Assembly (NCBI GenBank): GCA_000611775.1
Contig: KK106985.1
Span: 725,982-789,981, forward strand
Length of the DNA: 64,000 bases
Direction of reading: 5' to 3'
From: Umbilicaria muhlenbergii
Lineage: Eukaryota; Ascomycota; Lecanoromycetes; Umbilicariales; Umbilicariaceae
The notes under the pieces are model-generated. The model saw nothing but the letters and a program-made list of their open reading frames with translations. It was not told the DNA's origin and did no database searches. The stretch's first letter is position 1. Every line of letters begins with the position of its first letter. Shown here piece after piece: positions 23,104 to 33,438 of the stretch. The position numbers were made by a program, and so were the translations under genes.

Positions 23104-24819
23104 CTATCCCATCCACTCCGCCGTCCTACTCCCTCCCCTCTTCCCTCCCCCGGGGCTCCCCAACCGCCCCGCCCCATCCTCCGTTGGGACGGCCAGAAAC
23201 CCCCCAAAACCGTTCCCCACGATCATGCTGTCCCTCTCCTGCCCTCCCCATGCCGGACCTAAGCCGAAATTCGAATAGGTGCTGACCGGTCGAGTGGCCG
23301 TCGCGCTGCCACGGCGGTTGCTGGGCGACGGCGGTGAGATGACTGTCAGATCCCATTCGAGCTCGGGCGTCGATTTGGTGTAGAGGTCAAGTGGGTGGCG
23401 GAGCCCGGTGTATGGGCTGTTGCCGTTCTTAAGGGCGAAGGGCGCGGTAGGGGGTGCAAGGAGGAGCAAGGGAAGGCTGGGTGAGAAAGCGTAGAGGGCG
23501 GAGAGGGAGGGCAGAGTGCCGGATAGGAGGGAGGTGGAGAGGTAGTTGTAGTAGGATTCGGATGGGGGGTGGAGCGTATGCGGATTTGTGTTCGAGGAGA
23601 GAATTTCGAAGTGAAGGATGTGAAGCGAGCGAGAGGAGAGTGGAGGTATTGGTGACAAGGGGAACGATCGGTCGACGCTCTCGGATATTGACAGCGTAAC
23701 CAAGTGCGGCGCTCGTGCTAGGACTTCGTGCAATGTGGTGGAAAGGATGCCAGTCTTGGTGAGACTGAGGCTTGCAAGGGCCTCGCGCGTGTCTGGACGG
23801 GAGAGGTAGTGCACAAGTCCATGAGCGGAAACGTTGGGTATGTTTTCCAAAGTCAGTTTGTTGATAGCCGGGAATGGGGGTATTGATGGATTTATGGTGA
23901 ATATCTGGTCATCCAACCATGGAAGGTCCACCAACTTCAGCTCATGAAGAACTGGAAAAGAGCCCAATACATATAGTAAAGTACTAGGCTCGACTGAGAT
24001 ACCCGAAAGCTCCAAGATCTCCATGTTCTGCCACGGTCGGTGTTGCGCGAGTGCAGTGAAGCTGCCTTCCGCGCCTGCAAAATACTTCATCTTCCGTATA
24101 TCCGGACAACGGGACTGCAGCTCATTCTTGAGGGTATTGGCAGAGTTGTCGTCGCTATAGAAGCCCTCTGGCAGATCCACGTATTGGAGGTTTGGTAATA
24201 CAGAAACAGTGCGGGCCAGGTCTGCTTTGCACGTTTCCCTCGTCATATATGGCATCTTGAGGTATTGGACTTGAACGGCGAGCGCGACTGTTTCGCGAAC
24301 CGTGCGTGAGAGTAGCTGTAGGCGTTGTTGTGGAGCGTCTATCGGATCTGCGTTGCGATCAAAAAACGACCGTCGTTTCCGTCTATTCGCCAGCTCGATC
24401 TCACGCTCGCAGTAATGGACGGCATCGACACGGATACTGTGATACCTGCAGAGGCATAAAACCTGTTAGAACATGCCGCGAATCTTGAACAGATCTGTAG
24501 GGCAAGCGTACAGGAGATCTTGCGCGATTTCGGTCCATCGCCGGCACACTAAGGCGCACTGCGCGAGATCTCGCATGTCGCACAGCATACAGCCATCATC
24601 GATCATAGATTCTTCCGATGTCGAATACGACTGATCCCGGGTATGTGGGCAGACAGATGCAAAGATCTCTTCCAGGATCTTCACCGGCAACCTGGATATT
24701 GGACTGGGATAGTTCCTGCCATATGGCGCTACTTGGGTGGGCGCATTGGGATCATCGCCTTGAGCCTCAGCACCGTTCTTCAGTCTCGACTTCGACCGTA
24801 TGTGCTTGAGAAATTTCAT
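23104..24819 (-). CDS. F-box protein with leucine-rich-repeat-like C-terminal part
   Basis: Probable SCF ubiquitin-ligase substrate receptor; the target is unknown. Exons on the minus strand: 24512-24819 and 23104-24445, giving 549 aa. The N-terminus MKFLKHIRSKSRLKNG leads to the F-box (about 40-105), with SPISRLPVKILEEIFASV, LAQCALVCRRWTEIA and QDLLYHSIRV. An acidic insert containing DDGCMLCDMRDL separates the F-box helices. The rest shows irregular Leu-rich repeats: VLPNLQYVDLPEGFY, NMEILELSGISVEPSTL, VLHELKLVDLPWL and INKLTLENIPNVSAHGL. The last 80 residues are Gly/Ser/Arg-rich. The sense strand turns from C-rich to G-rich near 23280. The longer upstream open frame is taken as leader because it is pyrimidine-rich with no motif. 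Confidence 0.85.
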
Positions 24820-24901
24820 GATCCTGTTGAGAGTCAGGATCCCTCGGGAACAAACAGAGGCCTCAGGTGAAGCATGAGGCCTGAAGGCAGCCGCAAAGTC
24901 T

Positions 24902-24956
24902 GAGAAGAACAACGAGAACAAGAGCAAGAGCAAGAGCAGCAACGAGAACAAGAGAA
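24902..24956. repeat. Purine-rich imperfect hexamer repeat in the F-box leader
   Basis: Imperfect tandem AACGAG / AAGAGC hexamers, pyrimidine-rich on the transcribed (minus) sense strand, within 140 bases upstream of the F-box start. Confidence 0.65.
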
Positions 24957-26628
24957 TGCAAGGCGGCGTCGGCGTGGGCGGCGAGGGCGGTTGGACCTGG
25001 AAGAAGGTAATGCCGAACTGCGGGGGGTTGCCGGCCTTCGCTTCGTAGCGTGAAACGCGAGGACAAGGTGCACCCACGTGGAAGCTTCCGTCGAGGGTTT
25101 CAGCCCGGCAGGAAGAGGAAGAGGAAGTGGAAGTGGAAATGGCAGAAGTGATGCAATCAATCATCCATGCACCCCAAGCACGCGAATCGCGGGATGGTGC
25201 TGGGTGATATAATGGTGATATAATGTAGTTCAATGCACTGCGGGACTGCTGGAGAGCCGAGTTCGTACGCTGTCTCTATCGGATTCGTTTCACAATTCAG
25301 ATAGATGTATTTTCAGATCGACCTCGTACATCTCAAGGAGCTCTTGGCATGTTTCGGCCTATTTGCGCTCAAGTTGGCGCCCAGCAGTCAGCAGGCCTCG
25401 ACGGTCCTCAGTCGCACGTTGACTGATACATCTCGGCAATGTCTCTCATCTCTCATCTCTCAGCTCTCATTGGCCGGTGAGGCATCCTGCTGTCACCCGG
25501 CCTTTTCCAGGTTTGATGTCATGGCGTACGGATTGCAGTCCGGGATGCAGAGAACGCCCCTGGGAGGAATATGGAAGCGTCTATTTTCTAGACGGATCTG
25601 AACGGAGGCTTCGCCGGCTCTTGAAGTCACGGCGCCGACCGTGATGGAATCAGACAGCATTCTAGGATTCCGTGACGCAAGGCTGCCCCTGCAAGACTAC
25701 TTCTTAGGGCAAAGCCGCGGTAAGTGTACTTACTACAGCGGGTCTGTAGTGGATCGGGAACGAATCGGTGGTGACTACAAGGAGATGTGTATTGGGTTGT
25801 GCTGTGTTGAGTCCCATGTTGGACTTACAATCAACTGTGTTCGTCTCGCAGTCTGTGTCCGTCTACAAAAGGTCGATGGATCCCTCAAAGCAGCAATAGA
25901 CCTGTCTCGGGCCTGCAGAAGAACAGGCGTACTATATAGTCATCTCCAAATGACTCGAAAGGCAGGCCTGGGAGCATGCCCGATATTGCGTGGCATCGCA
26001 TCCTCTAGTAATTTACTCGGATCCTGGTATCATTGGTCCTGGTGGGGCAACATGAGGGCAAGGGCTATGAGGGGATAGTCGCGCCGTGGACGAATCTATT
26101 GCTGTTGGGACGACGATACTATGTGTTGTGCTCTCTTGGTTCGCTGGCGCTTGTGTGGTTAGAAGTATTATTAGACCAGGACCGCGTGAACGATCGGATG
26201 GCTCTGTTGGATGATGTACTACCGCGACCAACGTGGACCACTGGCTTGGAGACGGAGTCGCTGGAGTGTGTCAGTGTGACAATCGGGTCGTTGCGGCAAA
26301 GAATGGAAGGAATCTGGATGGCTTTGATGGCTTGATGGGTAATTCGACTTCGCCGTTCGGAGTATAGTGCGCGGGAACCAGCTGCATGCATCTCTGTCGA
26401 AAATTGGTAAAAGGCCTGCCATGCTGCATGCCGGATGATGTAGGACTGAGGGAGACCTTGCTTTGCTGAAAGCGCTGGCAGTAAGTACACCGCTTATGGC
26501 TGCGTACATGGCCGACCATGCGGTATGAGGTGGTATCATCCTCATGAATGGCGCGCGCCCGTCGACAGCGTGGGCATGGCGTTAGTTACCCCGTTTTGAA
26601 ACAGGGCCTGCAGCGTTGTCCTCGCACA

Positions 26629-26696
26629 GAGGAAGAGGAAGAGGACGAGGAGGAGGACGCGGAAGGGGAATAGGAAGAAGAAGAGGAAGAGGACGT
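26629..26696. repeat. (GAGGAA)n purine tract
   Basis: About 68 bases of nearly pure purine on the plus strand, made of GAGGAA, GAGGAC and GAAGAA units, about 540 bases upstream of the Nrp1-like gene. Confidence 0.75.
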
Positions 26697-27230
26697 CGTA
26701 GAGAGCAGAGCGCACGGTAAGGCATGGTGCTTCGTAGCTAGGTACACCTTAGGGGCACCGAGCCCTTGCACCGTACCTCGTCCGCTATCCGTGATACGAG
26801 TAGATGCTCTCCCAGCGAAAAAGGGTAGACGAGGCCGAGTGTCGAAGCCAGCCAGCTCGTCTTCTCCTTGGCGCGACTTTTAGCCAAAATTTTGTTTGAA
26901 AGTGGAAACCCTAGCAATTTCCATCCGAACGTCGACCCACGTCCAACACCAACACCGCCTCCTCACCGCACACTCTTTCACCTTCATCCACTTCCTTACA
27001 TCTCGCCCACGCGAGATTTCATCGTCAAGCCGACCGCTTTCAATCCGAGAGCCGCGGACGCCACTGCTTGCTTTGGGGCTCACGCAGTCGATCGAATCCT
27101 TCAACCCACCTTGCACCGTCAGAGGTCCGCTTCCTCGCGACGCACAATTGCCAGTTCTGCCCTCGTCGGATAAACAGCAGTTGTGAGCAAGATCTAGGTT
27201 CCGGAAGCGTACATAGTGTGATAGTCGACG

Positions 27231-29387
27231 ATGGCGAACAATCCGGTGCAGAAGACCAACCTCGACCGCTACGTGGTCATCCACGTCGCTACAACCTGTG
27301 ATGAGCATGGGGTCTACGTGACCAAGGATTCGGCAGAAGTGATAGAGCTTGGCTGGATTCTCCTCGACGCGAAGAGCTGTGAAGAGGTAATTCACGCACA
27401 ATCACACACCCACGGTGCCACGTGAATCATAGTAATCTTTGGCCGTATAGCTCCACCGTGAGAGCGTTCTGGTCAAGCCAGTCAATACTCCTATTACGCC
27501 ACTGTGCAGTAAGTGCCTAATCAATCTCCATCGGCGTTACGTCTCCACCTTTCAGCAGCATACTGAGACCTCCAACAGCGAGCCTTACAACCCTGACCTG
27601 GGAGCATGTTCGCTCCGCTGGCTCCTTCCGCGATGCCATCAATCGCTTCGACGGCTTTGCTCAAGAGCATCTACTGCCAAACAACCTCGAATTCTCGTTC
27701 GTCACTCTCGACTCATGGGACCTGCGTGTACAGCTTCCTCGTGAGGCCCGCGACAAGGCTGTCGTGCTTCCACCGTACCTTCAGCATTCTCGTACCTTCG
27801 ATCTACGTACTGAGTACCAGCGATGGCAGCAACATCATCCCGAGTCTCTACCGTTTGGTCCAAGTTCTCTCTCCAATATTTGTGCAGCTCTCGAGGTCGA
27901 GCCTGTGCAATCTTCTGCCCCCATCAAGCACAATCTTCCTTTCCACCTTCAAGCGTTAGCTCCAGCTTCACCTCGACGCGCGATGGAAGAGGCTGTCACC
28001 CTGGCGAGAGTTCTGAGAGGTCTCATCCGGAAGTCCCAGCCTCCACACGAACACCCCGATGTCTTGACTCGACCCATGGATGCTAGAGCAGATGTCCGAG
28101 CTTTCCTGTCCGAGCGAAGCAAGGTCCTCCACATGAGCGGACTTCCACATGACACTACCCAATCTGAGCTCGAAAGCTGGTTCACGCAATTTGGCGGTCG
28201 TCCAATTGCCTTCTGGACCCTACGCACACCTGACCAGCACAAACCCACTGGCTCTGGGTTTGCTGTGTTCTCATCGCACGAGGAGGCAAGTCCATACCTG
28301 TCTTGTATTGACCATACATCCCGATCTTCCCCACCCCAATACTTTCCAAGTCCAGTTTCTCTGTGCATTTCACTATTGTCTAGATGACTTGTGGAAAGTA
28401 TCCTCTGTTGACGATATCCATCTGACTTCATTCTAGGCAGCGGAGAGTCTTTGCATGAATGGTCGCGCTCTCAATGAGAAAGCCATTGAAGTGTCCCCAT
28501 CATCGAGCCGTGTCCTTGATCGTGCCGCCGAGATTCTGACACCGTTCCCTCCGAGCAAGAACCGTCCTCGTCCTGGGGATTGGACTTGCCCTTCGTGCGG
28601 CTTCTCGAACTTCCAACGCCGCACCGCATGCTTCCGTTGCTCTTTCCCGGCTGTCTCTGCTGCGCCAGGCGGCGATCCTATGGGCTATTCCAATTACGGT
28701 TACGGTGCACCACACATGATGGCTCCTCAGCACCACATGGGTCATCACGGCGGTCATGGCATGGGCCATTCCGGGCGGATGGGAGGCGGGGGTGGGATGG
28801 TACCATTCCGCGCTGGAGACTGGAAATGTGGCTCCGAGGGTTGCGGCTATCACAATTTTGCTAAAAACGTGAGCTGCCTTCGCTGTGGTGCTAGTCGTGC
28901 TGGAGCTGCTGTTGTCGCGGACGCCGCCTTCCCATCTCCGCTTGAAGCGCCATCCGGATACGGCATGGGACCTCCATCCATGGCAGGCACGCCTGGACCA
29001 GGGCCTTTCGCTGCAGCTGCCGGTGGATATGGCTCTGGCGGCTTTGGTGGTCACCAATATGGCGGTCCGCCTAGCACCTATGCCCTACCTTCTGGACTGG
29101 GTGCTCCGACCGGAGCTTATCCGCCCATGAACTCCGGATATGGCCAGGCCAGCGGTCACCATTCGGGTGGACCATTCGATAGCCGGGCTGCCGAAGCTGC
29201 GTTCAGTTCGGCCAGCAATGGTCCCTCATCCGCGGGTGGCCCCAACGGCAATTCTTATGGCGGTACCTACGGTGCCATGGACGGAGGCTCTGATCCCTTC
29301 GCCTTCCTCTCCACCGGCCTTGGTGGGCTTTCGATGAGCGACGACGCCAGGAGGAACGGTGCCAACTCGAACAAGTCTCCGGCCTAA
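27231..29387 (+). CDS. Nrp1-like RNA-binding protein: degenerate exonuclease fold + RRM + two RanBP2 zinc fingers
   Basis: Probable mRNA-binding protein related to yeast Nrp1. Exons 27231-27386, 27451-27508, 27579-28285 and 28437-29387 give 623 aa. N-terminal 1-240: ERI1-like 3'-exonuclease fold (VVIHVATTCDEHGVY, VIELGWILLDAKS, TLTWEHVRSAGSF). The usual catalytic DxE is HxA here, and the late H/D site reads MEEAVTLARVL, so it is probably inactive. An RRM follows (VLHMSGLPHDTTQSELESWF, GSGFAVFSSHEE). Zinc finger 1 is GDWTCPSCGFSNFQRRTACF; finger 2 is GDWKCGSEGCGYHNFAKN. The C-terminus is Gly/Ser/Tyr/Pro-rich low complexity. Intron 3 starts with GCAAGT and is probably a GC-AG intron of 151 nt. 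Confidence 0.92.
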
Positions 29388-30549
29388 AAGGTACACGTCC
29401 TGGTATGCTGCCCTATTCATGCGGCTCGGGGGCCGACTTTCGGAACATATTAGACATTGCAAGGCGTGGGAGCCGGGGGGCGGGGGGGCACTTGTCAAAT
29501 GTGTACGTGTGGCGGAGTTTGTTCGTGAAGATAACGAGACGGATAACTTAATGCGGACGCGGTGTGTTCAGGATAGGATGGATGGATGGGCCATAGATCT
29601 CGACTTCGTCTGCATAGCGTGGAGGGTATACCAAACGGCGGGGTGTCGGTAGGAAATCAAAAAAGTGTGGTGGCGGTCTAAACCGGTGGGCTGCGATGCG
29701 TTTCCGGCTTGTGGCTTTCTTCCTTCCTCCTGTTGCGCGTTGCGTTGGCCGTTCTTTTTTCCTCGCATCCGTCCGATCCTTTGCACTCTGCCATGTCGAG
29801 CTTCAAAGGGGACGGTGGACACATGATGAGCTTTCGCCAGCGCAACAAATCTTCCATTTTTTGGTGGCATCGCAGCAATTTTTGCGAGGAAAACGTTCCG
29901 GGATGTCTTCGATGGGGCTTTGTGGGCTAATCAATGCTGTATTCGGCATGCCAGGTAGAGGGGCGGTGCCAATCTTCTGTGTCATCATATTCGACTGTTG
30001 TAACCGTACTCTTCTCCGATATTTTGTTGTCTATCATGTCCAATACAAAAGCCGTCACTGAAACCGAGATTCTCTGGCTGTGCACCTCATGATGGGTTTG
30101 AGACCTTGCATGCTGTCATCCGTGCGGGTCATCCAAGGCGCTGATGAGGACGAAACGGGTTGATTTTCCGTTCCGCGGGACGGGGGCTATCCTTGGCTGA
30201 ATGTGCCAGAATCAGCGCAAAAGTCTACGATGACCTTTGCATCGACCATCAGTACTTGGACAGTAAAGATTGAGAGCCCTTTGGTATGATTTCCGTGGAG
30301 ACGGTGAGATTAAATTCCAAGTAATTAATGTATCTATTTATCCCCAATGCCACCTATTCTCGATGCTCCACCCAGATGCTCCATCCAGAGTACTCCCCCC
30401 AATGCCACCTGCGCTCATCTATTCTCGATGCTTTCACCCAGATGCTCCATCCAGAGTACGCCCATCAATGCCTCCAACACTGACCTATGCTCGCTAAACC
30501 GCTGGCAATAAAACAGACCTTCGAACGTCACCTCCGAAGCGAGTCTCAT
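29388..30549. other. Convergent intergenic region with tandem repeat
   Basis: 1.16 kb between the stops of the Nrp1-like gene and the MFS transporter. The first 150 bases downstream of the Nrp1-like stop are strongly G-rich on the sense strand. A tandem repeat lies at 30342-30495. No gene seen. Confidence 0.5.
30342..30495. repeat. Tandem repeat, 2.5 units of about 55 and 64 bases
   Basis: Unit A starts at 30342 and unit B at 30397, both with CCCCAATGCCACCT; a third partial, diverged unit starts near 30461. Both full units contain CCCAGATGCTCCATCCAGAG. Unit B carries about 9 extra bases. The array ends about 55 bases from the MFS stop and lies in its 3' flank. Confidence 0.8.
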
Positions 30550-32277
30550 TCATACCCCGCCCTTCTCCAGATCCTTCTCATCCGCCGCACTCTCCGCATC
30601 CGCCGCCTCCGACTCCATCGGCGCCGGCGGCCCACTCTCCTCCCCCGCCTGCTTCGCCTCGCCCGCATTCCTCCCCTTCTTCACCTGCACCGCCTTGATG
30701 CGCTCCATCGCCTCGGCCGCCTCGCGCGAAAACTTGCACCGCGTGCGGATCGCCGCGCCATAGCGGTAGAACAAAAACGGAAAGGGCACGCACATGAGCG
30801 CGAGGAAGGCGGGGATGGAGCTGGCCCAGTGGATGCCGAGGTGGTCGTACATCTGGGTGGTGAAGAGCGGGAACGCGGCGCCGAAGCAGGAGCGCAGCAC
30901 GCTGTTGGCGGCGAGCACGCTGGCGGCGTAGATGGTGTAGGCGTCGATGAGGTAGTTGATGATGCTGAGGAAGACGAGCACCATGCCGAAGCCGAAGGGG
31001 GCGGTGGCCATGATGCACACGATCCAGTGGATGCTGGGGTAGTTGGTCCACGCGAACACGAACAGCCCGACGGGGAGACAGATGGCGCCGATTTTGGTCG
31101 GGGGCAGTCGAGCCTCCGGTGGGGCTCCGATTCCGCCTTGGGCCATGGCGGCGTCCGCGGCGCGGTTGTAGCGCTTGTTGTCGGCGAAGGTGTAGATGAC
31201 GGCGGCGAGCATGCCGATTGCGACGCCGATGAATGCTAGGCCGCCGATGCCTTCGCTCCAGCCTCGGTCTTGCTGGAACACGATGGGGAAGGCGGCGAAC
31301 ATCATGTAGAGGGTGCCGTAGATGATGGACATGTAGATGCTGAGGAGGAGAACGATGGGTTCGCGAAAGAGAAGAACCCAGGGACGAGACAGCGCGGTTT
31401 TGAAGGCTGCTCCAACTGAGGGAGTGTCTGCTTTGCTGAGTTCGAGCTTCGAGCGGTAGACCTTTCCTGTCACCTTGGAGAGAGCGGCGGCGCGCTTGCG
31501 GAGAAGGACGGGAGGATACGTTTCCGGGATGGTCAGGGTTCCGATAATCCACAGAGCTCCGGTAAAGATTGCCATCAAACCTTCCACCCATCGCCAACCC
31601 TTGGTCTCACCGAGAAAGCCGCCGACGATAGGCCCCAGGGTGGGTCCCATGAAAGGGGCAGCTGCGAAGACAGACAAGGCTAGGCCTCGCTGCGAGGCGG
31701 GGAACAGATCTGCGATCACGCCGCCTGCATTGGTGAGAGGAGAGGAGCCGAAGGCGCCGGCGAAGAAGCGTAAGATGATAAGCGTTTGGATATTCTGCGA
31801 TCCAGCGGCACCGGCGTTAAAAGCGGTGAGAGCACCATATGTGAGGAAGAATAGAATCTGGCGGCCGTACAATTCAGACAAAGGCGCCCACAGAAGCGGC
31901 CCGACGGCGAAGCCCAGCACGAAGAGTGAGACGCCCAACGTCACCACCTCGACGCTGGCACCAAAGTGTTGGACGATTTGATCGACGCCGCCGGTGTATG
32001 CTGACGAGACAAATGCCACGGCAAGGGTGGCGAAAGCGACGAGCACGGTGATGGTCCATTTCTTGAGCATGGAGAAGCCCATGGGATTTCGCGGATCGTT
32101 GGGTATAAAGTCGACGGCATAGGGGTCCTCTTGCGTCCCGGCGCCATCATATGGGTGTTTGAGGACGGCCGAAGTGACAAGGGAGTGGGAGGCTACCACT
32201 TGCCAGTGCGCAGGGTTGTAGTCTTTATGGGAAAGATCATGCTCGGTGGGTGTTTGAGAGGATACTTCACTGTCCAT
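30550..32277 (-). CDS. MFS drug/polyamine-type proton antiporter
   Basis: Twelve-helix major facilitator of the DHA1 multidrug type in the plasma membrane; the substrate is unknown. A single exon gives 575 aa from the ATG at 32277. The N-terminal cytosolic part has acidic residues and NDPRNPMGFSMLKKW, the conserved segment before helix 1. Helix 2/3 has PLLWAPLSELYGRQ (motif A). Helices 4-5 have ILRFFAGAFGSSPLTNAGG and AAPFMGPTLGPIVGGF, the antiporter motif C. The central loop carries basic LLRKRAAALSKVTGKVY. The C-terminus is acidic and Ala/Glu-rich. A longer open frame reaches 32436 but adds residues without motif. The sense strand is C-rich in the body and G-rich over the last 200 bases. 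Confidence 0.92.
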   Translation of the reverse strand: MDSEVSSQTPTEHDLSHKDYNPAHWQVVASHSLVTSAVLKHPYDGAGTQEDPYAVDFIPNDPRNPMGFSMLKKWTITVLVAFATLAVAFVSSAYTGGVDQIVQHFGASVEVVTLGVSLFVLGFAVGPLLWAPLSELYGRQILFFLTYGALTAFNAGAAGSQNIQTLIILRFFAGAFGSSPLTNAGGVIADLFPASQRGLALSVFAAAPFMGPTLGPIVGGFLGETKGWRWVEGLMAIFTGALWIIGTLTIPETYPPVLLRKRAAALSKVTGKVYRSKLELSKADTPSVGAAFKTALSRPWVLLFREPIVLLLSIYMSIIYGTLYMMFAAFPIVFQQDRGWSEGIGGLAFIGVAIGMLAAVIYTFADNKRYNRAADAAMAQGGIGAPPEARLPPTKIGAICLPVGLFVFAWTNYPSIHWIVCIMATAPFGFGMVLVFLSIINYLIDAYTIYAASVLAANSVLRSCFGAAFPLFTTQMYDHLGIHWASSIPAFLALMCVPFPFLFYRYGAAIRTRCKFSREAAEAMERIKAVQVKKGRNAGEAKQAGEESGPPAPMESEAADAESAADEKDLEKGGV

Positions 32278-33438
32278 TTTGGCGAGGTGGCTGTTTCGAG
32301 TGTATGAAGATGGATGGAAAGGACGACGGAGGGATGTGAAGCGACAGCGTCTGTAGTGAGGGGTGTGGCCCTCTCCATCATGTAAGCACCACGACGGCCT
32401 CTCTCGACCATCTCTCGACGACGACAGACGAGGCACGGAGATAACGGGCGAAAGAAAACGGAGTTTCGGTGTGACGTCGTGGGGTGTCGGTGACGGACAC
32501 GGCGATACTCTTCTCCTCGTGCATTATTCTGCATATCTTCGACGTGGATTGCATGCACATGCTATCATTCGTCAATCCGGAGCTGGCACCCGTCACATAA
32601 TCCACGGCGGCGCTCTTGCATCCGGCGCCGGACCCCAGTCCGCTGGCTGAGATTTCGTGTGAGACTTGCCGATACCCGGGTTTTAGCGCGCCGACATGAC
32701 GGATGAGAAAATCTGAATTCTCAACGGGAAACTTATTCATAGTATCACTCAAGCCAAAACCGGGCAAAAGGCAATCGCGGCCAGTGCGAGGTAGCTGTCT
32801 TGTAATACTATACAAACACCATATCATGAAAAGCAGACAACAGGATGAAGCCTTCAAGCGAGAAGAAACTATGCCACCCGAGGCACAAGCGTCAAACACG
32901 CGTCAACCGAAGATGCGCGAAGCTTGCACCCCGTCCTCGGAGGACATGGCAGATCGCCGGAGTCCTGATCAAAGGTGGGGCGTGGACGTGTCATCCTGGC
33001 TGCGGAGGGGTCGACCCTTCACCTCTTCGACCGTCTCTTCGAGTCCCCACTCATCCGCCCATTCGGCCCCGCACACGGGAGCGGCACGAGTCATGACACT
33101 TGGCTGCACGGTCCCGGTACCGTGGACACGGACATCCATTTCGCCCCAGTCCGGCGGGGGAAGGGCCTTCGGGGCAAATCATCAACAGAGAAGCGTTCTA
33201 AAGGACGCTTGAAGCGCTGACCGTTGACCGATAACTTACATCTTTGATCGTGCATGTTTGATCGAGCATCTGTGAACACCCTCTCCCATCGTGAAGAAAG
33301 CGAATGCCTCCTGTGACCAAATCCTGTCGTTCGTGTTGGCAATGTGCCTGTCGTCGTAGAGGACGCATACACGCAATAATGCAATCAGGCGATCACAAGC
33401 CAAATTCACCGCTGGCCGCCGCTTCCCAACGTGCATGC
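32278..33438. other. Intergenic region upstream of the MFS gene
   Basis: 1.16 kb between two minus-strand genes. It holds the MFS promoter, the 3' end of the RA-PH gene and copy 2 of the 29-bp repeat. Open frames here lack motifs. Confidence 0.5.
32763..32791 (+). repeat. 29-bp dispersed repeat, copy 2
   Basis: Exact match to 18463-18491 in the same orientation. In one frame both copies and adjacent bases would read PGKRQSRPVRG, with one synonymous difference just upstream of the exact match. It lies 486 bases upstream of the MFS start. Confidence 0.85.

Larger units (their letters stand above)
24820..27230. other. Long divergent intergenic region, F-box / Nrp1-like
   Basis: 2.4 kb, the longest gap in the window. 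It contains two purine-rich repeat tracts (listed separately). Open frames at 25305-25601, 25641-26078 and 26119-26490 have no recognisable motif. I see no gene. Confidence 0.5.

Noticed and set aside
25305-26490. Several 80-145-codon open frames in the 2.4-kb gap
   Set aside because: No motif, no consistent exon joins and unusual amino-acid composition.
30487-31597. Long open frames of 250 and 339 codons overlapping the MFS transporter in other frames
   Set aside because: His/Arg/Gly-biased shadow frames caused by extreme GC3; the MFS frame has all family motifs.
16844-32277. Possible metabolite cluster (sulfite oxidase, MFS transporter)
   Set aside because: No polyketide synthase, peptide synthetase, terpene synthase or pathway regulator nearby; neighbours are housekeeping genes.
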